Of a DNA stretch of 8,545 bases, positions 6,124 through 8,545 are shown piece after piece. The stretch's first letter is position 1; each line of letters begins with the position of its first letter. Under the pieces are notes generated by a model that ran no database searches, was not told the origin of the DNA, and saw only the letters and a list, made by a program, of their open reading frames with translations. The position numbers and the translations under genes are program-made. This DNA is from Candidatus Agrococcus pullicola (lineage in GTDB: Bacteria > Actinomycetota > Actinomycetes > Actinomycetales > Microbacteriaceae): positions 1 through 8,545 of the forward strand of contig DXDC01000370.1 in NCBI GenBank assembly GCA_019115685.1, written 5' to 3'.

Positions 6124-8025
6124 TCAGGTGCCGGGCAGCGCCCAACTCGCCAAGACGATCGACATCGCGATGCCGATCACTGCTGTAGGAACAACCAGTG
6201 CACGGCGCAAGGGGCGCAGCTTCGGCCAGCGCAGGATCATCATGACGAACCACAGCGCTCCCAGGGCGAGCTGCACAGCGGTTCCGGTTCGAAGAAGCCA
6301 GACTACGAGCCCGTTGCCGTCGAGATGAGCCGCGGCATCCGCAGTCATGGGAGCGGCGATGAACGCCAGCGTGCTCCCGATCAGCGCCAACGACACCGCA
6401 GACCACGCAAGAGCAACGCGGCGCGCCACCGCGGTCGGAGCCGTTCGGTCGTTCCGTCGGTTACTCCACGCTCGCATTGCACCCCCGATGGCGAAGCCCG
6501 CCAGCAACAGGGTTCCGATGACGGACGCGATGACGAAGCGCATGTCGGCCCACCACGGAGCCTCCCGTAGGGTCTGCTGCAGCATCCCGCCATCGCTCCG
6601 TAGGAGCAGCACGGCTCCGTCGTCGGTCCGCACGCCTGCAAGGCAGCCCCGCTCGTCGCACCAACGCCCCGGCGTCGCGGTCGCACGCAGCAGGCGGTCG
6701 CCGATCACCAGATCGTCGCCGTCGGCGCGCACCGTGAATTGACCGGTCACGCTGCGAAGCAGTGCCTCGGGGCCTCGCCCGGCGAAGAGCTGCTCCTGGA
6801 ACGTACCCACCGGAACGACGGGGTCCACGTCCGCCGCCCACTCGGGCACGATGGCAGGCATCCCCTCTGCGGGCTGCGGAGTCTGGATGGCCCGCCCGGT
6901 GTCCACCGCCCACTGCGCCACTTCGTCCAGGACGGCGTCGGTGAACTCAGCGGCCGCGGGATCCTCCGTGGTCACCGCCGCAAAGACCCCGATCTCCGCC
7001 TCGGGAATGAGAGCGAGCCAGGCGAGCCCGCCGGCTCCCGCATGCTCGAGCACCGGAAGATCGGCACGGTGGCTTTCGAAGAACACCTGCGTGTGACCCC
7101 CACCGCCGTGAGCCGGTCGAATCGCGGGGGCGGTGGCCTCGGCGATCACCTCCTGCGCGAGTCCTTCACCAGAGACCATCGAGTGCAGCAACGCAGCGGC
7201 GTCCTGCGTCGACCACGTCAGCGCCGCCGCTGGCCGCTCGGCGACTTCGATCCAGTCCGTGTGCGACCATCCGTCGTCGCCCAGCGTGCTCATCTGCACA
7301 TCCCCGTCCTGCGGGCTCGGCGCCGTAAAGTCGGCACTCTCCGCGCCGACCGGATCAAACACCCATTCTCGGACTGCGGCATCGAATGTGCCGTTCGTCG
7401 CCTCCTCGATCGCCGCACCCAAAAGGGCGTACCCCTGCAGAGGCGAATAGTGCAACCCCGCTCCGGACGGATACTCCAGCCGCGGCGGGTTGTCGGTCAG
7501 CGCCGACAACAGCGTGCCGCCATCATCGGCGTCTGGAGCCGGATGCAGCAGGAGAGGTTCCGCGAGACCGCTGTGATGGGTCAGCAGGTGACGGCCGGTC
7601 ACAGGTCCGTCAGCCGCTGAGCCGCGCCGGTCGTCCAGCGGCAGCGAATCGCGGATGTCGGAGTCCAGATCGAGTATTCCTGCGTGGTGCAATTGCAGCG
7701 CGGTCAACGCGGTCACCACCTTCGACACGGAGGCCACCGGAGTTCGGGTCTCGGGCGTGAGCGGCACCTCGGCAACCGGGTCGCTCCAGCCCCGGGTCTC
7801 GGTCACGACTGACCCCTCGGCATCGACGACGGCGACCATCGCCCCGGGGGTCGTCTCGCCCAGGTGCTGCCCGATCAGCGCTTCGATGCGGTCCCGCAGG
7901 TCTTCGTGCTCCGGCGTGGCTGCTGCGAGAGCCGGGCTCGTCAGGATGAGCGCGATGGTGAGCGCGAGCGTCGCGACTGCGCGCACTCCGTTGCGCGGGC
8001 GGCTGATGTTCATGGCATTCTGCAT
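6124..8025 (-). CDS. Exported serine hydrolase (class C beta-lactamase family) with four C-terminal membrane helices
   Basis: The product is a 633-residue protein of the beta-lactamase / penicillin-binding / esterase family. Residues 1-36 are a signal peptide: basic start, core ATLALTIALIL, and an A-x-A site near ALAAA. The hydrolase domain spans about 40-375: SVSK at 99-102 holds the nucleophile Ser99 and Lys102, Y193 sits in YSP where YxN is usual, and HAG (328-330) takes the KTG position. A 120-residue extracytoplasmic linker domain follows, containing a Cys456/Cys461 pair. Then come four hydrophobic segments at about 497-517, 536-557, 573-597 and 609-630. The catalytic part should face outside, anchored at the membrane. 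Relatives include D-peptidases, esterases and penicillin-binding-like proteins acting on the envelope or small esters; the substrate is not predictable. No clear ribosome site precedes the ATG at 8025. The ATG at 8013 is an alternative that keeps the signal peptide. Confidence 0.9.
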   Translation of the reverse strand: MQNAMNISRPRNGVRAVATLALTIALILTSPALAAATPEHEDLRDRIEALIGQHLGETTPGAMVAVVDAEGSVVTETRGWSDPVAEVPLTPETRTPVASVSKVVTALTALQLHHAGILDLDSDIRDSLPLDDRRGSAADGPVTGRHLLTHHSGLAEPLLLHPAPDADDGGTLLSALTDNPPRLEYPSGAGLHYSPLQGYALLGAAIEEATNGTFDAAVREWVFDPVGAESADFTAPSPQDGDVQMSTLGDDGWSHTDWIEVAERPAAALTWSTQDAAALLHSMVSGEGLAQEVIAEATAPAIRPAHGGGGHTQVFFESHRADLPVLEHAGAGGLAWLALIPEAEIGVFAAVTTEDPAAAEFTDAVLDEVAQWAVDTGRAIQTPQPAEGMPAIVPEWAADVDPVVPVGTFQEQLFAGRGPEALLRSVTGQFTVRADGDDLVIGDRLLRATATPGRWCDERGCLAGVRTDDGAVLLLRSDGGMLQQTLREAPWWADMRFVIASVIGTLLLAGFAIGGAMRAWSNRRNDRTAPTAVARRVALAWSAVSLALIGSTLAFIAAPMTADAAAHLDGNGLVVWLLRTGTAVQLALGALWFVMMILRWPKLRPLRRALVVPTAVIGIAMSIVLASWALPGT

Positions 8026-8076
8026 GTGGTTGCGGATGCGAACCGATCGGAGTCCTCTGGCACGGCTGAAATTCCA

Positions 8077-8082
8077 ATACTA
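8077..8082 (-). promoter_or_regulatory. Candidate -10 box for the serine hydrolase gene
   Basis: TAGTAT on the minus strand (plus ATACTA, 8077-8082) fits TAnnnT and would give a leader of about 45 bases. No convincing -35 hexamer was found, so this is only a candidate. Confidence 0.3.
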
Positions 8083-8198
8083 GGACGGAATGCTCCATCG
8101 TGTTCGGAGAAATACGTGCGCGAAAACACTCAACCCGACAAGCCGACAAACGGTCAGCTTTTCGTGCGTGGACAGCAGAGAGCCGGTTGTCCAGGGGC

Positions 8199-8221
8199 CA
8201 TCGGCGGCTCACCGGCCGATG
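8199..8221. repeat. Inverted repeat over the -35 region of the leader/cardiolipin synthase promoter
   Basis: CATCGGC (8199-8205) and GCCGATG (8215-8221) are perfect 7-bp complements with a 9-base spacer. They end 6 bases before the TACGCT box at 8228 and so cover the expected -35 position. A second inverted repeat, TGGACA/TGTCCA (8169-8174 and 8188-8193), lies just upstream. This is a plausible operator. Confidence 0.45.
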
Positions 8222-8227
8222 CCGCGG

Positions 8228-8233
8228 TACGCT
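8228..8233 (+). promoter_or_regulatory. -10 box for leaderless transcript
   Basis: TACGCT at 8228-8233 fits TAnnnT and ends 6 bases before a GTG at 8240, the usual geometry for a leaderless actinobacterial transcript. The -35 is not recognisable. Confidence 0.4.
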
Positions 8234-8239
8234 CGCAGA

Positions 8240-8329
8240 GTGATAACGGCAGACCGTCGCCATCTGTTCCCAGTGCCTGGCCCCGCAGCGTGCCGCGAGC
8301 ATCCAGCTCACGAGAGCCGACGACGATGA
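8240..8329 (+). CDS. Possible 29-residue leader peptide, coupled to cardiolipin synthase
   Basis: A GTG-started frame gives a 29-residue peptide beginning MITADRRHLF and ending ESRRR. It stops at TGA 8327-8329, inside the ATGA that starts the next gene. The GTG falls 6 bases after a TAnnnT box, so it could be read from a leaderless mRNA. The downstream ATG has only a weak ribosome site, which makes termination-reinitiation coupling attractive. The last three codons are CGA CGA CGA, a run of an arginine codon that is often uncommon in high-G+C genomes. No homology is known to me. It may not be expressed. Confidence 0.35.
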   Translation: MITADRRHLFPVPGPAACREHPAHESRRR

Positions 8330-8545
8330 CCCTCGGCAACCTCGCGATGGCGCTCTACATCGCATTCGACCTGGTCATCAAGATCGTTGCGATCGGCGTA
8401 GTTCCGGAGAACCGCAAACCATCATCGTCGACGGCGTGGCTCCTGTTGATCCTGTTCATCCCCGTCGTCGGCGTGCCGCTCTTCCTCCTCATCGGCAGCC
8501 CCTACATCAACAAGCGGCGGCAGAACATCCAGGCACAGGCCAATG
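8326..8545 (+). CDS. Cardiolipin synthase-type phospholipase D protein, N-terminal part
   Basis: The frame is open from ATG 8326 to the end of the window (73 residues). It begins MTLGNLAMALYIAFDLVIK with a first membrane segment at about 3-25 (ending IGVVPENRKP), then a second at about 34-55 (AWLLLILFIPVVGVPLFLLIG) and SPYINKRR. This is the two-helix PLDc_N anchor that precedes the two HKD catalytic motifs of bacterial cardiolipin synthases (about 480-500 residues), which join two phosphatidylglycerols, or PG and CDP-DAG. The catalytic motifs lie off the window, so activity cannot be confirmed. The frame stays open upstream, with a possible GTG at 8290, but the membrane segment begins directly after the ATG at 8326. 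The start overlaps the stop of the small upstream frame. Confidence 0.85.
   Translation, partial: MTLGNLAMALYIAFDLVIKIVAIGVVPENRKPSSSTAWLLLILFIPVVGVPLFLLIGSPYINKRRQNIQAQAN

Noticed and set aside
1..8545. CRISPR arrays, tRNA or rRNA genes, phage or defence modules
   Set aside because: No regularly spaced repeats, tRNA-like cloverleaf sequence, rRNA blocks or recognisable defence proteins were seen.

Overview
The base composition (about 60% G+C by eye) and gene types suggest a Gram-positive actinobacterium, probably in the Micrococcales / Brevibacterium area. Pointers are strong G/C third-position bias, leaderless-looking starts behind TAnnnT boxes, an ABATE/CGNR regulator, a BetP-type BCCT carrier and an ISL3-type transposase scar. 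The genus is an inference and was not tested.

Layout, left to right. Positions 1-385 (minus) hold the N-terminal part of an ABATE/CGNR-type regulator that runs off the window. It is head-to-head with an arginase-family hydrolase (414-1310, plus), only 28 bp apart, so the two promoters must overlap. A 257-bp convergent gap follows, with two strong inverted repeats: a two-step nested palindrome (1387-1447) and a perfect 19-bp hairpin (1510-1552). Next is a BCCT compatible-solute transporter (1568-3451, minus) with BetP-like Na+-coupling and aromatic-box motifs and charged terminal tails. The 780 bp upstream of it (3452-4231) hold its probable promoter but no gene I can defend.

A two-gene minus-strand operon follows: a VOC-fold protein (5275-5733) whose stop overlaps the start of a DAO-family FAD oxidoreductase (4232-5278) in an ATGA junction. 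Upstream of it lies a frameshifted scrap of an ISL3-family transposase (about 5947-6118, plus). A large exported serine hydrolase of the class C beta-lactamase family with four C-terminal membrane segments occupies 6124-8025 (minus). At the right edge, a plausible leaderless 29-codon leader ORF (8240-8329, plus) overlaps the start of a cardiolipin-synthase-type protein (8326 to beyond the window).

The genes do not form one pathway. The recognisable themes are osmotic adaptation (BCCT carrier), cell envelope (serine hydrolase, cardiolipin synthase) and amine or amino-acid catabolism (arginase family, DAO oxidoreductase). I do not see a clear novel defence or mobile system. The most interesting points are the overlapping divergent promoters, the altered active-site residues of the arginase homologue, the structured convergent gap, the VOC protein lacking most of the usual metal ligands, and the leader ORF coupled to the cardiolipin synthase gene.
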